In this document: positions 42,051 to 51,742 of the stretch, in pieces
How positions within the stretch are numbered: position 1 is the stretch's first letter
Layout: every line of letters starts with the position of its first letter
Assembly (NCBI RefSeq): GCF_002240225.1
Contig: NZ_CP022584.1
Location: 1,798,001-1,862,000 of the forward strand
Origin: Paenibacillus physcomitrellae
GTDB lineage: Bacteria; Bacillota; Bacilli; Paenibacillales; Paenibacillaceae
Direction: 5' to 3'
Length of the DNA: 64,000 nucleotides
Notes under the pieces: generated by a model
Told to the model about the DNA's origin: nothing
The model's input: only the letters and a program-made list of their open reading frames with translations
Database searches by the model: none
Made by a program: the position numbers and the translations under genes

Positions 42051-43586
42051 TCATACTTTCGGCAAAGAATCGGAAGCCGCCGCTGCTTCTGCAGCCGGTG
42101 AAGCAGCAGATGAGGCGGCAGGTGCGCCGATCTTCTGGGTCAGACCCTGGATCAGCGAATTCAATTCGATGCCGGATACACTTCTCAGCATCTCCGGAGC
42201 GGTCGCCATCAGCTCGGTTACATAGTTGCTGACGCGTGCAGCTCCTTCGCCTTTTCCGGTATCCACAACCGTCAGCTTATCGATGCCAGAGATTGGAGCG
42301 GCGATTTTACCGGCCAGTTCGGGCAGCATTTTCACGACAATATCAAGGATAGCCGCTTCGCCGAATTTCTGGAACGCCTCGGCCAGCTTCTCTTTCGCTT
42401 CGGCTTCCGCAAGGCCGCGCAGGCGGATGATTTCAGCGTCAGCTGTACCTTTGGCCCGCTCCGCATCAGCAATCGCCAGACCTTCAAGGCGTTTCTGCTC
42501 GGCCGATGCTTTTGCCTGAGTTTCAATCGAATACTGCAGGGCGTCAGCCTCGCGCATTTTGCGAGCTTTATCCGCCTCCGCCGCCTGCTCTACCGCATAG
42601 CGGTCAGCATCGGCTTTCTTCTTCACCTCGGCGTCGTACTGCTTCTGACGAACGAGGATTTCTTTTTCCTGCAGGTCAATCTCCCGTTCCTTGCGGACAA
42701 GCTCAACCTTCATCTGCTCTTCAACCATCGTCTGCTTCGCCCGGGCTTCCTGGATATGATAGGCTTGGTCCGCTTCCGCTTTTGCCGTATCCTGATCCCG
42801 TTTAAACGAAGCGACCTTCAGTTCTTTCTCCTTCGCCGCTTCCGCTATATTCGTATCCCGCAGCAGCTCGGCCTTCTGGCCTTCTTCTTCGGCGCGGGCT
42901 TTCTGAATCCGGGAATCCCGGACAGCCTCCGCTTCCGCAATGTCCGCATCCCGTTTGACGGCGGCAATACGCGGTTTACCTAGCGCATCCAAATAACCAT
43001 GTTTGTCGCGGACGTCCTTGATCGTAAAGGAAACGATCTGCAGGCCCATTTTCTTCAAATCACGGGCCGCCACGCCCTGAACCTCCTGAGCGAATCGGTC
43101 GCGGTTGCGGTAAACCTCTTCCACGGTCATCGAACCGAGAATTGAGCGCAAGTGACCTTCTAGCACCTCTTGGGCTTCCCCTTTCAAGGCCTCTACAGGT
43201 TTGCCAAGAAATTGTTCCGCAGCTGTAGCCACATCCTCAACGGAACCGCCTATTTTAATAATGGCTACACCGTCTGCCAGCACGGGAACCCCTTGCTCCG
43301 TATAAACCTCCGGCGTTGTGACATCCAGCTTGTGGGACAGGAGCGACAAAAGCTCTTTCTGCTGGAAAATCGGCCATATAAACGCACCGCCGCCGCGTAC
43401 AATCTTGATTTTGCGGCCTGAATCGTCTTCGGAGATATTCTTCCGGCCCAGAAAAGAACCGGTGACGATCATCGCTTCATCGGGACTGACCGTCTTGTAA
43501 CGGGCCCAGAAAGCAATGCCCAATACAATCAGAACAAGAACAACAATACCTGGAATCGTTAAATAATCCGGAAAATCAAAGTTCAA
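42051..43586 (-). CDS. floT: Flotillin FloT (YuaG-like)
   Basis: This 511-residue flotillin has an N-terminal membrane segment (about 10-30), an SPFH/Band 7 domain (about 30-210) and a long coiled coil (about 210-400) rich in Ala, Glu and Lys with repeated E-A-E-A motifs. It ends in an Ala/Ser-rich tail. Flotillins form membrane microdomain scaffolds that recruit signalling and secretion proteins. The NfeD-like gene upstream overlaps its start by four bases, the arrangement of B. subtilis yuaF-floT. No terminator is obvious between it and glcT. Confidence 0.94.
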   Translation of the reverse strand: MNFDFPDYLTIPGIVVLVLIVLGIAFWARYKTVSPDEAMIVTGSFLGRKNISEDDSGRKIKIVRGGGAFIWPIFQQKELLSLLSHKLDVTTPEVYTEQGVPVLADGVAIIKIGGSVEDVATAAEQFLGKPVEALKGEAQEVLEGHLRSILGSMTVEEVYRNRDRFAQEVQGVAARDLKKMGLQIVSFTIKDVRDKHGYLDALGKPRIAAVKRDADIAEAEAVRDSRIQKARAEEEGQKAELLRDTNIAEAAKEKELKVASFKRDQDTAKAEADQAYHIQEARAKQTMVEEQMKVELVRKEREIDLQEKEILVRQKQYDAEVKKKADADRYAVEQAAEADKARKMREADALQYSIETQAKASAEQKRLEGLAIADAERAKGTADAEIIRLRGLAEAEAKEKLAEAFQKFGEAAILDIVVKMLPELAGKIAAPISGIDKLTVVDTGKGEGAARVSNYVTELMATAPEMLRSVSGIELNSLIQGLTQKIGAPAASSAASPAAEAAAASDSLPKV

Positions 43587-44122
43587 ATGAAACCCTCTCC
43601 TTTACCCTCATCGAATTCGGATACATACACAACGCCGTCACGCCAATCGACGATCACGACTTGGACGCCGGCCGCGATCTCCCGGTGCTCCCAGCTTGCC
43701 GCAATATGCAGGGAATTACCGCCCACCCCTCTGACCATAACTTCGCCGTAGCCTTGAGCCGGAACCGGAATGCTGACCTCCCCGATTTGACCAGGAAGCT
43801 CCTTCTCGGAATATCCGGTTGAGTTCTCGCTCCTTTCCGCAGGTGCGACATAAGCGAAATAAACCAAGGCGCAGAGCATCAGTGCAATACAGATGGCCAG
43901 CACCAGCTCGGCCGTCCGCCCAAGCCCGGAATAGCGATCCAGCAAAATGCCGGCACCGCCAAACCCGGTTACCCCGCCTGCAAGTACAATCGGCTTCAGA
44001 AAATCAACGGATAAGAAGTCGAACATGCCGTCCAGCCATTGGCCGAGCAAATCCCCGACCAGCACGCTTGCAAGCGTAAACAAAACACCGCCGACCAAGC
44101 ACCCTAAATACAATCCCTCCAT
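43583..44122 (-). CDS. NfeD-like membrane protein, YuaF type
   Basis: This 179-residue protein has an N-terminal membrane region (about 1-100, three helices) and a C-terminal OB-fold domain (about 115-175) with GEVSIPVPAQGYGEVMVRG and VVIVDWRDGVVYV, the NfeD pattern. NfeD proteins partner SPFH proteins and usually share an operon with them, as here. The ATG at 44122 follows AGGAGGG at eleven bases; a frame to 44149 adds nine residues ahead of that site and is unlikely. It is the short NfeD class without the protease domain. Confidence 0.9.
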   Translation of the reverse strand: MEGLYLGCLVGGVLFTLASVLVGDLLGQWLDGMFDFLSVDFLKPIVLAGGVTGFGGAGILLDRYSGLGRTAELVLAICIALMLCALVYFAYVAPAERSENSTGYSEKELPGQIGEVSIPVPAQGYGEVMVRGVGGNSLHIAASWEHREIAAGVQVVIVDWRDGVVYVSEFDEGKGEGFI

Positions 44123-44226
44123 GCTACATGCTACCCTCCTGCAAGTCACTTCCGTTGTCTTGCTTACTAAGTTATACGCCTAAATTTATATAAGGTTTCA
44201 AAATTTTCCTGTTTAGGGAAATGAAA

Positions 44227-44252
44227 AAGCGTCCCGGATACCCGGAACGCTT
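44227..44252 (-). terminator. Terminator of the iron alcohol dehydrogenase gene
   Basis: AAGCGT-CCGG and CCGG-ACGCTT arms are followed by TTTTTCATT on the minus strand, 30 bases after the stop. Confidence 0.8.
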
Positions 44253-44281
44253 AATTTCATTAACTTTGAACGGCATTTGCC

Positions 44282-45445
44282 TTACAAGGAAAGACGGTAG
44301 ATTTCCAATACATCTTCTTTATCCAATTTGGCAAAATTGCCGAACGGACCAAATTTGACCGTCTTCTCGGCCATCAGCTCCAGCTTGCTGTCGTCGATAT
44401 CATAATCGGCCAGGCGGCTAGGCGCTCCGATCGAGTTCCAGAAGGCGCGCAGCGCGCCAATGCCTTCCTCGCCGACCTGGGTATCGGTTTTACCATTGGC
44501 ATCAATGCCAAAGACGTTAACCGCCAATTTCTTGAATCTTTCCGGCTTCACGTGCAGATTGTATTTCATCCAGTTCGGAAACAGGATAGCTAAACCTCCG
44601 CCGTGCGGAATGTCATAGACTGCCGAAACGGCATGTTCAATGTTATGGGTAGCCCAGTCGCCGCGGAAGCCCATCGAAACCATGCCATTCAAAGCAAGCG
44701 TACCCACGTACATGATGCTTTCGCGCAGCTCGTAGTTCTCCAGATCGTTAATTAGTTTTGGACCCGTTTCAATTACGGTACGAAGCAGTGTTTCGCAGAA
44801 ACCGTCCTGAACCGGTGTGTTTTCCTCCAGATGGAAATAGTGCTCGAGCACGTGGGACATCATGTCTACCATGCCGTAAACCGTCTGGTCCTTAGGCAGC
44901 GAGAACGTATTCTGAGGATCAAGGATCGAAAATGCAGGATAAGTGAACGGGCTGCCGAAGCTCAGCTTCTCTTCGGTTTCGGTATTGGAAATAACGGAAC
45001 CTCCGTTCATTTCGGAACCGGTAGCCGCCATAGTCAAAACGACAGCCAGCGGAAGAGCCGCTTGAACGGTTGCCTTGCGGGTAAGAATATCCCAAACGTC
45101 TCCGTCATATGTGGAGCCGGCCGCAATCGCTTTAGAGCAGTCGATAACGCTGCCGCCGCCCACGGCCAAAATGATGTCGATGTTATTTTGTCTGCACAGC
45201 TCGACGCCTTTATGTACGGTCGTTAAGCGAGGGTTAGGTTCTACACCGGCAAGTTCAGTGACCTGTGCGCCGATTTCCTTCAGGTAGCCTATGACCTGAT
45301 CGTACAGTCCTGTCCGTTTAATGCTGCCGCCGCCGTATACCAGCAGCACCTTGTTGCCGTATTTAGGGAGCTCGGTTTTCAGAGCCTCCGTTGTATTTTT
45401 ACCGAAAATAAGCTTGGTCGGATTTTGAAATGCGAATGTTTCCAT
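44282..45445 (-). CDS. Iron-containing alcohol dehydrogenase, YugJ/BdhA-like
   Basis: This 387-residue group III alcohol dehydrogenase has the NAD(P)-binding half with [13 protein letters not shown] (about 96-108). Its all-helical half carries metal ligands in D-M-M-S-H-V-L-E-H (about 194-202), W-A-T-H-N-I-E-H and [16 protein letters not shown]. It matches the NADPH-dependent butanol dehydrogenase group (BdhA, YugJ, YugK), which reduce aldehydes. It stands alone between terminators, and the substrate is open. The gene ends before a perfect hairpin. Confidence 0.92.
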   Translation of the reverse strand: METFAFQNPTKLIFGKNTTEALKTELPKYGNKVLLVYGGGSIKRTGLYDQVIGYLKEIGAQVTELAGVEPNPRLTTVHKGVELCRQNNIDIILAVGGGSVIDCSKAIAAGSTYDGDVWDILTRKATVQAALPLAVVLTMAATGSEMNGGSVISNTETEEKLSFGSPFTYPAFSILDPQNTFSLPKDQTVYGMVDMMSHVLEHYFHLEENTPVQDGFCETLLRTVIETGPKLINDLENYELRESIMYVGTLALNGMVSMGFRGDWATHNIEHAVSAVYDIPHGGGLAILFPNWMKYNLHVKPERFKKLAVNVFGIDANGKTDTQVGEEGIGALRAFWNSIGAPSRLADYDIDDSKLELMAEKTVKFGPFGNFAKLDKEDVLEIYRLSL

Positions 45446-45570
45446 GTCTATTTGTCCTCCATTCGTTCTATCTAATTTTGTAATGAATCAGGCTTCCATT
45501 ATACTGCTCACGTTTGGCAGAAACAAATCGGGTAGAAATCAAATGTTCCGAGCGAGCCTTCCACAAAACA

Positions 45571-45599
45571 AAAAGACGAGCCCTCCGGTCGAGAGCCCG
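45571..45599 (-). terminator. Terminator of the galKET operon
   Basis: A 9-bp stem with two G-U pairs (45578-45586 with 45591-45599) and a short loop is followed on the minus strand by TCTTTTTGTTTTG, 20 bases after the galT stop. Confidence 0.75.
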
Positions 45600-45618
45600 C
45601 CTTACTAATCCTTCAGAT

Positions 45619-47241
45619 TTATTCCTGCGTAAAACCCGCTGCTGTCACGAAACGGCTTAAGCCGGCCTGACCTTCCGGCGTCCGTTTGTAAACCCCGGCA
45701 TGACCAAGAATTTCCGCAAATTTGCTGCCTACTTCGTCTTTCAAAATGATCTCTGCCTGTTCCTTCTTTAAAGCGGAACCGTGTTTGCCCAGCAGGGAAC
45801 CGATCCACTGCGCATGCGGCGCAAGCTCTGGCGCACGGCCTTCGGAGACAGCCAAGCGAAGCGCTTCATCCCCGGACAAAATGCGGGCGATGCTGTCGAG
45901 CTCCTGTTTCAGGCGTCCTGGCAAAATCGCAAGGCCCATTACTTCGATCAGGCCGATATTCTCTTTCTTGATGTGGTGCATCTCACGGTGCGGATGGTAA
46001 ATGCCCTCCGGATGCTCATCGCTGGTCCGGTTGTTGCGCAGCACCACATCAAACTCATAAGCGCCGTCCGCACTGCGTCTTACGATTGGCGTAACCGTAT
46101 TATGCGGAACGGACGCTCCGTCCACCTCTGAATGCGCCAGGATGCCCAGCTCTTCATCGCTGTAGCCCTTCCACAGCTCATACAGATCATTGGCCGCTTC
46201 AAGCAGCACATCCGGATCGGCTCCGGTAAGCCGGAGTACGCTCATCGGCCAATTGACGATGCCGAGCTTCACACCCGGATACTGCGCCGATTGGAATTCG
46301 GCGTCAACCGGCGACTTCTCCAGCGGGAATTGATGTTTCCCGCCCTGGAAATGGTCATGCGTCAGAATCGAACCGCCTACGATCGGCAGGTCCGCATTCG
46401 AGCCGATGAAATAATGCGGGAACTGCCGCACGAAGTCCAGCAGTCTGCGAAAGGTATCCTTCGTTAATTTCATCGGCACATGATCGTGATGGAACACGAT
46501 GCAGTGCTCATTGTAATAAACATACGGAGAATACTGGAAAAACCAAGGCTCCCCGTTCAGCGTGAGCGGGATCACCCGCAGATTCTGCCGGGCCGGATGA
46601 TTCAGCCGGCCTGCGTAGCCGACGTTCTCCCGGCACAGCTGGCACTTTGGATATACCGGTGGAGGAAGCAGCTTGGCAGCTGCGATTTCGGCCGGCGATT
46701 TCTCCGGCTTGGATAAATTGATCGTAATCTCCATCGTCCCGAAGGCTGTAGGCTGTTCCCAATACAAATTATTGGCCACCCGATCCATCCGGATATAGTT
46801 GGCGTCCGTGCAAAGCTTCACGAAACGGCTCGTTGCCGTCTCTATGCCAAGCTCCTGTTCCGTTGCTTTAAACGAAGCAATAACCTCGGAAGGACGCGGC
46901 ATCACGCGGCCCATAATCTCCGCATCCAGCAGGTCGCGGTACGTATCCGTATTCTCCGGGATCAGACCGGCCTCATAACCGTAATCGATCAAGATATTCA
47001 GCAGTTCCTGCGGCCCTGCCAAGGTCTCTTTGCGTATATCTCCCAGATAAGGCTCATCTGCCTTAAACAGCTCGAGAAGCCGGTTACGGGTATAGTCGAT
47101 GTCATAATGGCCGATCAGCTCGCGCTGGAGGGCAAATTGAACCAAACGTTCGATTGCTTCAAGGGCGGCTGCCCGCAAGCCCGACGCTTCTCCTGCTGCT
47201 TCTCCTGCCGTTTCTCTTGTATGCTGCTGCATTGAGTTCAT
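45619..47241 (-). CDS. galT: UDP-glucose-hexose-1-phosphate uridylyltransferase, class II
   Basis: This 540-residue enzyme of the Firmicute-type GalT class exchanges UMP between UDP-glucose and galactose 1-phosphate. The catalytic histidine motif is G-S-I-L-T-H-D-H-F-Q-G-G (about 335-346). The CQLC and HPARQN segments are typical of the class. I place the start at the ATG at 47241, one base after the galE stop and seven bases after AGGA; a longer frame to 47343 lies wholly within galE. The N-terminus has a low-complexity T-R-E-T-A-G-E-A-A-G-E-A-S-G stretch not needed for catalysis. It is the last gene of galK-galE-galT. Confidence 0.95.
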   Translation of the reverse strand: MNSMQQHTRETAGEAAGEASGLRAAALEAIERLVQFALQRELIGHYDIDYTRNRLLELFKADEPYLGDIRKETLAGPQELLNILIDYGYEAGLIPENTDTYRDLLDAEIMGRVMPRPSEVIASFKATEQELGIETATSRFVKLCTDANYIRMDRVANNLYWEQPTAFGTMEITINLSKPEKSPAEIAAAKLLPPPVYPKCQLCRENVGYAGRLNHPARQNLRVIPLTLNGEPWFFQYSPYVYYNEHCIVFHHDHVPMKLTKDTFRRLLDFVRQFPHYFIGSNADLPIVGGSILTHDHFQGGKHQFPLEKSPVDAEFQSAQYPGVKLGIVNWPMSVLRLTGADPDVLLEAANDLYELWKGYSDEELGILAHSEVDGASVPHNTVTPIVRRSADGAYEFDVVLRNNRTSDEHPEGIYHPHREMHHIKKENIGLIEVMGLAILPGRLKQELDSIARILSGDEALRLAVSEGRAPELAPHAQWIGSLLGKHGSALKKEQAEIILKDEVGSKFAEILGHAGVYKRTPEGQAGLSRFVTAAGFTQE

Positions 47242-47242
47242 C

Positions 47243-48232
47243 TCACTTTCCTGCATAGCCGTTCGGATGATTTTGATGCCATTGCCAGGCGCTGGCGATA
47301 ATGTCGTCAAGATTTTCCCGCTGCGGGTTCCAGCCCAGCACACTGCGGGCTTTGCCGGAGGATGCGATCAGCACAGCCGGGTCGCCTGCACGGCGGGGTT
47401 TCACTTCGACCGCGAAATCGACGCCTGTCACTTCTTTTACTTTGGAAATGACCTGATTAACGGAAAAGCCGTTGCCGCTGCCCAGGTTGAACACATTACT
47501 TTCACCACCGCTGCGCAAATAATCCACCGCACGCAGATGCGCGTCGGCCAGGTCGCTCACATGAATATAGTCGCGGATACAGGTTCCATCTTCGGTCGGA
47601 TAATCGTCGCCAAATACGGCAATGGATTCCCGCTGGCCGAGCGCGGTTTGCAGAATCAGCGGGATCAGATGGGTTTCAGGCTGATGGTCTTCGCCGATTT
47701 TGCCGCTGGCATGAGCACCGGCCGCATTAAAATAACGAAGCGCCACATATTTGATGCCCAGCACACGGTCGAACCAGCCCATCATCGTCTCCATGCTCAG
47801 TTTGGTTTCACCGTACACGTTAGTTGGAGCCGTACGGTCCGTTTCTTCAATCGGCACCTTCTCCGGTTCACCGTAGGTTGCCGCCGTAGATGAAAAGACG
47901 ATTTTGGACACGCCGGCCTGCTGCATCGCTTCCAGCAGACACAACGTACCGTACACGTTGTTGTCGTAATATTTTACGGGATTCTGCATGCTTTCCCCAA
48001 CCAGGGAGTTGGCCGCGAAATGGATGACCGCATCAATGCTGTTCTCCGTGAACAGCCTCTTCAGCAGTTCTTTGTCCCGCAGATCCCCTTCGTACAGCTT
48101 GCCGCCAAGCAGTGCTTCTCTATGACCTGTCTGCAGGTTGTCGAGTACGACCACCTCTTCGCCTTTGTCCAGCAGCTCTGCTACCGTATGAGATCCGATA
48201 TACCCGGCACCGCCGGTCACTAAAATTGCCAT
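47243..48232 (-). CDS. galE: UDP-glucose 4-epimerase
   Basis: This 329-residue short-chain dehydrogenase-type epimerase has the NAD motif T-G-G-A-G-Y-I-G-S-H at the N-terminus, the catalytic SST and Y-G-E-T-K (Y-x-x-x-K) at about 125-150, and the C-terminal sugar-binding R-R-A-G-D-P. It interconverts UDP-galactose and UDP-glucose in the Leloir pathway. It is separated from galK and galT by a single base on each side. Confidence 0.97.
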   Translation of the reverse strand: MAILVTGGAGYIGSHTVAELLDKGEEVVVLDNLQTGHREALLGGKLYEGDLRDKELLKRLFTENSIDAVIHFAANSLVGESMQNPVKYYDNNVYGTLCLLEAMQQAGVSKIVFSSTAATYGEPEKVPIEETDRTAPTNVYGETKLSMETMMGWFDRVLGIKYVALRYFNAAGAHASGKIGEDHQPETHLIPLILQTALGQRESIAVFGDDYPTEDGTCIRDYIHVSDLADAHLRAVDYLRSGGESNVFNLGSGNGFSVNQVISKVKEVTGVDFAVEVKPRRAGDPAVLIASSGKARSVLGWNPQRENLDDIIASAWQWHQNHPNGYAGK

Positions 48233-48233
48233 A

Positions 48234-49415
48234 TTACGCTTCCTCCTTCAATTGGTGTACACCATCTCCTACTTCACAAACGTAGAATTCCGCTTCCAGA
48301 CCGGTACGCTGTTTGTAGGCTTCTCCCACGTTGTGGACAAACGATGCTACGGCATCTTCATGCACAAGCGAAACTGTGCAGCCGCCAAAACCAGCTCCTG
48401 TCATGCGGGAGCCCAGCGTGCCTTCGATTTTCCGCGCTTCCTCGACCATCGTGTCCAGCTCGGTACCCGTGACCTCATACAAATCACGCAAGGAGTCATG
48501 GGACTTGTTCATCAGCTTGCCAAACTCGGCCAGATCGTTAGTTTGCAGAGCTTCGACGGAAGCCAGCACACGCGCGTTCTCCTCGACCACATGTTTCGCA
48601 CGTCGGCGCAGTACATCACTGTTCAGCTTATCTTCAAGGCCGGCAAATTGCTCGGGAGTAAGCTGGGCCAGATATTCGAGACCCGGTACATGAGGCTGCA
48701 GCTGGTGGAGTGCTTCGTCACACTCGCTGCGGCGTTCGTTGTATTTGGAATCAACAAGACCCCTGCGTTTGTTCGTATTGCCGATAACCAGCTTGCAGGA
48801 GCCGATCGCAAAAGGCACTTTCTTATATTCAAGCGTGTCGCACATCAGCAGGATCGCATGGTCTTTCGCTCCATTAGCTACGGCGAACTGGTCCATAATG
48901 CCGCTGTTGACACCGACATATTGATTCTCGGCACGCTGTGACAGCTTCGCTATTTCTACTGTATTAATGTCTTTGCCTTCTACTGAAATAAAAGCATAAG
49001 CGGTTACGACTTCAATAGAGGCTGAAGAAGAAAGGCCTGCCCCGTTCGGGATTTCACCGATAAAATATAAATCATAGCCTTTGCTTACCCGGCAGTCCAT
49101 CTTCGCTAATTCAACCAAAACACCAATCGGATAATCCACCCATTCTCCCGTTTTGGCTGCGCCGATCTCCCCGAGAGCAATCTCAGCCGTATAAGGAAAA
49201 TTCGCAGATTTAAAAACAAGCTTGCCGTCGCCGCGTTCGCGCATGAACAGGGTAGTGCCGAATTCCAGCGCCGCCGGAAGCACGTATCCACCGTTATAAT
49301 CAATGTGTTCGCCGATCAGGTTCACCCGTCCAGGGGCTTGATAAGCCAGAATTTCCTTGTCATTAACGCTAAATTCGGAATTAAACTTCTGCTTCAGCTC
49401 TTGCATGTTCATCAT
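48234..49415 (-). CDS. galK: Galactokinase
   Basis: This 393-residue GHMP kinase phosphorylates galactose at C1. Its motifs are G-R-V-N-L-I-G-E-H-I-D-Y-N (about 29-41), P-N-G-A-G-L-S-S-S-A-S (about 123-133) and the C-terminal M-T-G-A-G-F-G-G-C. The ATG at 49415 has AGGTG close upstream; in-frame starts at 49439 and 49436 are less well placed. It is the first gene of the operon and diverges from an AraC regulator that probably controls it. Confidence 0.96.
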   Translation of the reverse strand: MMNMQELKQKFNSEFSVNDKEILAYQAPGRVNLIGEHIDYNGGYVLPAALEFGTTLFMRERGDGKLVFKSANFPYTAEIALGEIGAAKTGEWVDYPIGVLVELAKMDCRVSKGYDLYFIGEIPNGAGLSSSASIEVVTAYAFISVEGKDINTVEIAKLSQRAENQYVGVNSGIMDQFAVANGAKDHAILLMCDTLEYKKVPFAIGSCKLVIGNTNKRRGLVDSKYNERRSECDEALHQLQPHVPGLEYLAQLTPEQFAGLEDKLNSDVLRRRAKHVVEENARVLASVEALQTNDLAEFGKLMNKSHDSLRDLYEVTGTELDTMVEEARKIEGTLGSRMTGAGFGGCTVSLVHEDAVASFVHNVGEAYKQRTGLEAEFYVCEVGDGVHQLKEEA

Positions 49416-49460
49416 GCGTTCACCTGTCCTTAACATCAATTTAGGCTTAACTATGACTCC

Positions 49461-49466
49461 ATTATA
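49461..49466 (-). promoter_or_regulatory. -10 box of the galKET operon
   Basis: A perfect TATAAT on the minus strand lies 45 bases before the galK ATG. The hexamer 17 bases upstream, TATCAT, is a poor -35, consistent with an activator-dependent promoter. Confidence 0.5.
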
Positions 49467-49579
49467 AGGGAGCCTTGCACTCTATGATAATGTATGAATG
49501 CGTTTTAAATATGGATTAATGTGACTTTTAGAGCTATGATAGAACATAGAAATCCAGGTTTGGAGAGGTAGGGGTTAGC

Positions 49580-50491
49580 ATGAAACAGACATTAAAGCCG
49601 ACATTAAAACAGTCCTTACAACAGACATTAGAACAAACAACGAGGCAGGCGACTTATATGTCTGCTGCCAATCCCGATTTCCCGGGTTATGACGTCCTCC
49701 GCGTCTTGTTTGCCGGCGAAAGCCAAACCCCTCCTTCCCACCGTCTCGGACCTAAAATTTACGACTTTTATTTGTTTCACTATATCGAAGAAGGAAACGG
49801 CATCTTCCGCACGGAAAAAGGAACCTACCGCCTCAGAGCCGGCAGCGGCTTTATGATCGAGCCGGATCACCTCGTCAGCTACGAATCCGACCCAGAGACC
49901 CCCTGGCGCTACCGCTGGCTCGCCTTCAACGGCGCCGGAGCGAAAGAGCTGGCCAGAGATGCCGGCTTCTCTCAGGATACGCCAGTCGTGCATAGTTCAA
50001 GCTATGGACCGATACCAGAAGCTTTAAGCTCAGTCTTGACTGCGTTCCGCGAGCAGCAGGAAGGGGCAGGCATGGCCGCGCTGGGTTACTTGTATCTGAT
50101 TATGGCAGAGGCGAAACGTTCTCTGTTGTCCGGTACACCAAATACGGAAGGCGAAGCGCATATCCAGCGGGTAGTCAAACAAATGATCCATTATATGACC
50201 AGCCAATACGCTTATCCGATCTCCATAGAGGAAATGTGCTCGGGCCTCGGCTACAACCGTGCTTATTTGTCCCGGGTATTCAAGAAAGGAACCGGGATGT
50301 CGCCTGTCACCTATCTGCTGAAGCTGCGTATCGACAAAGCCCGGTATCTGCTGCGGGACCGCCCGGACTTGTCCATCGAGCAGATCGCTGCATCCGTTGG
50401 CTTGACGGACCCGCTTTATTTCTCACGCCAGTTTAAGCGATTCTACGGGGAAGCGCCCAGCACCTACCGGCGTTCGGTCACCCGAGGATGA
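49580..50491 (+). CDS. AraC-family regulator, probably of galKET
   Basis: This 303-residue soluble regulator has an N-terminal cupin-like sugar-binding domain (about 45-150) with YDFYLFHYIEEGNG and GSGFMIEPDHLVSYE. Its C-terminal AraC domain (about 195-300) has two helix-turn-helix units and the signature L-T-D-P-L-Y-F-S-R-Q-F-K-R-F-Y-G. It is divergent from galK across 160 bases, the usual position of a local activator, and the poor -35 of galK fits activation. The first 26 residues are an odd run of K/E-Q-T-L-like units (MKQTLKPTLKQSLQQTLEQT) that could instead be leader sequence if a later start, such as the ATG at 49658, is used. Confidence 0.88.
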   Translation: MKQTLKPTLKQSLQQTLEQTTRQATYMSAANPDFPGYDVLRVLFAGESQTPPSHRLGPKIYDFYLFHYIEEGNGIFRTEKGTYRLRAGSGFMIEPDHLVSYESDPETPWRYRWLAFNGAGAKELARDAGFSQDTPVVHSSSYGPIPEALSSVLTAFREQQEGAGMAALGYLYLIMAEAKRSLLSGTPNTEGEAHIQRVVKQMIHYMTSQYAYPISIEEMCSGLGYNRAYLSRVFKKGTGMSPVTYLLKLRIDKARYLLRDRPDLSIEQIAASVGLTDPLYFSRQFKRFYGEAPSTYRRSVTRG

Positions 50492-50530
50492 CCAGAGGTG
50501 ACCAGAGGGTGACCAGAAGGTGGCTATAGG
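50485..50530 (+). repeat. Short degenerate tandem repeat GTGACCAGAGG
   Basis: Four imperfect copies of an 11-base unit (GGATGACCAGA, GGTGACCAGA, GGGTGACCAGA, AGGTGGCTATA) begin at the stop codon of the AraC gene. They look like slippage expansion of the 3' end. No function is evident. Confidence 0.6.
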
Positions 50531-50614
50531 GTAGCTCTTTAAGGTGACCCTACTACCAGGCATGATTAGACTTTCCCGTCAAAGAATTACACTGACTTCG
50601 ATACAGCTACCGAA

Positions 50615-50659
50615 AAAAGGGCTGACCCACGGTCATCATCCGGCCAGGGCAGCCCTTTT
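50615..50659. terminator. Bidirectional terminator between AraC and aldo/keto reductase genes
   Basis: AAAAGGGCTG and CAGCCCTTTT form a 10-bp stem with a 25-base loop. Both strands run into T-rich tails (TTTTTTCGG on minus, TTTTGC on plus). Confidence 0.75.
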
Positions 50660-50674
50660 GCTATTGTTAACGGC

Positions 50675-51682
50675 TTATAATTCAGGATCGTCCGTTTTCA
50701 GAATCCGTTCGATCCGGTTTAACTCTTCCTCGGAGAATTCCAGATTATGAAGCGCTGCTACATTCTCTTCGATTTGGCTGGCACGGCTGGCTCCGATAAG
50801 AGCCGAGGTTACACGCCCGCCTCTGAGCACCCAAGCCAAGGCGAACTGAGCCAGACTTTGTCCGCGGGCCGCCGCCATCTGGTTAAGCGCCCGTATTTTA
50901 CGCAGCACCTCCGGCGTGATCGCAGATTCCTTCAGAAAGCCGGTCGGACTTGCTGCCCGTGAATCTTCGGGAATGCCGTTCAGATATTTACTGGTCAGCA
51001 TGCCTTGGGCGAGCGGGGTAAAGGCAATACTGCCTACACCGTTCTCCTCCAGCACATCCTGAAGTCCATTCTCGATCCAGCGGTCGAGCAGCGAATATCT
51101 GGGCTGATGAATGAGCAGCGGCGTGCCGAGCTCCTTCAGTATTTTTACAGCTTCTGCTGTCTTGTCTGCAGGATAATTGGACACTCCGATATAGAGAGCT
51201 TTCCCCGATCGTACAATCTGGTCCAGAGCCATCATCGTTTCTTCAAGCGGTGTGTCAGGGTCCGGGCGATGAGAATAAAAAATATCCACATAATCCAGTC
51301 CCATCCGCTTCAGGCTCTGATCCAGGCTGGCGATCAAATACTTGCGTGAACCCCAGTCCCCGTACGGGCCGGGCCACATTTTGTACCCCGCTTTGGAAGA
51401 GATGACGAGTTCATCACGGAACGGCTTCAGATCCTTGGCCAGTACCTGACCAAACATTTCTTCGGCCGATCCAGGAGGGGGACCATAGTTATTGGCCAGA
51501 TCAAAATGGGTAATCCCGAGGTCAAAGGACTTGCGGATCATTTCACGGCCGTTCTCGAACGTGTCGACGCCGCCGAAATTGTGCCATAAGCCGAGAGAAA
51601 TCGCTGGAAGCTTGAGACCTGAACATCCGACCCGATCGTAGATCATGGTTTCGTATCTTTCTTCGTTCGGTGAATATACCAT
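50675..51682 (-). CDS. Aldo/keto reductase, YghZ-type
   Basis: This 335-residue NADPH-dependent reductase has the AKR triad residues: Asp in F-D-L-A-N-N-Y with its Tyr, Lys in S-S-K-A-G-Y, and His in Y-S-H-R-P-D. The segments G-L-W-H-N-F-G and N-N-Y-G-P-P-P-G-S-A-E identify the YghZ/L-glyceraldehyde 3-phosphate reductase group. These enzymes reduce glyceraldehyde 3-phosphate, methylglyoxal and other aldehydes. It stands alone, and the ATG has AAGGTAGGGTG upstream. Confidence 0.92.
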   Translation of the reverse strand: MVYSPNEERYETMIYDRVGCSGLKLPAISLGLWHNFGGVDTFENGREMIRKSFDLGITHFDLANNYGPPPGSAEEMFGQVLAKDLKPFRDELVISSKAGYKMWPGPYGDWGSRKYLIASLDQSLKRMGLDYVDIFYSHRPDPDTPLEETMMALDQIVRSGKALYIGVSNYPADKTAEAVKILKELGTPLLIHQPRYSLLDRWIENGLQDVLEENGVGSIAFTPLAQGMLTSKYLNGIPEDSRAASPTGFLKESAITPEVLRKIRALNQMAAARGQSLAQFALAWVLRGGRVTSALIGASRASQIEENVAALHNLEFSEEELNRIERILKTDDPEL

Positions 51683-51742
51683 CTCGTCACCCTACCTTTC
51701 GATCTTAAATAAGCATTAATAAGCATTTGCTAAAACAATATA

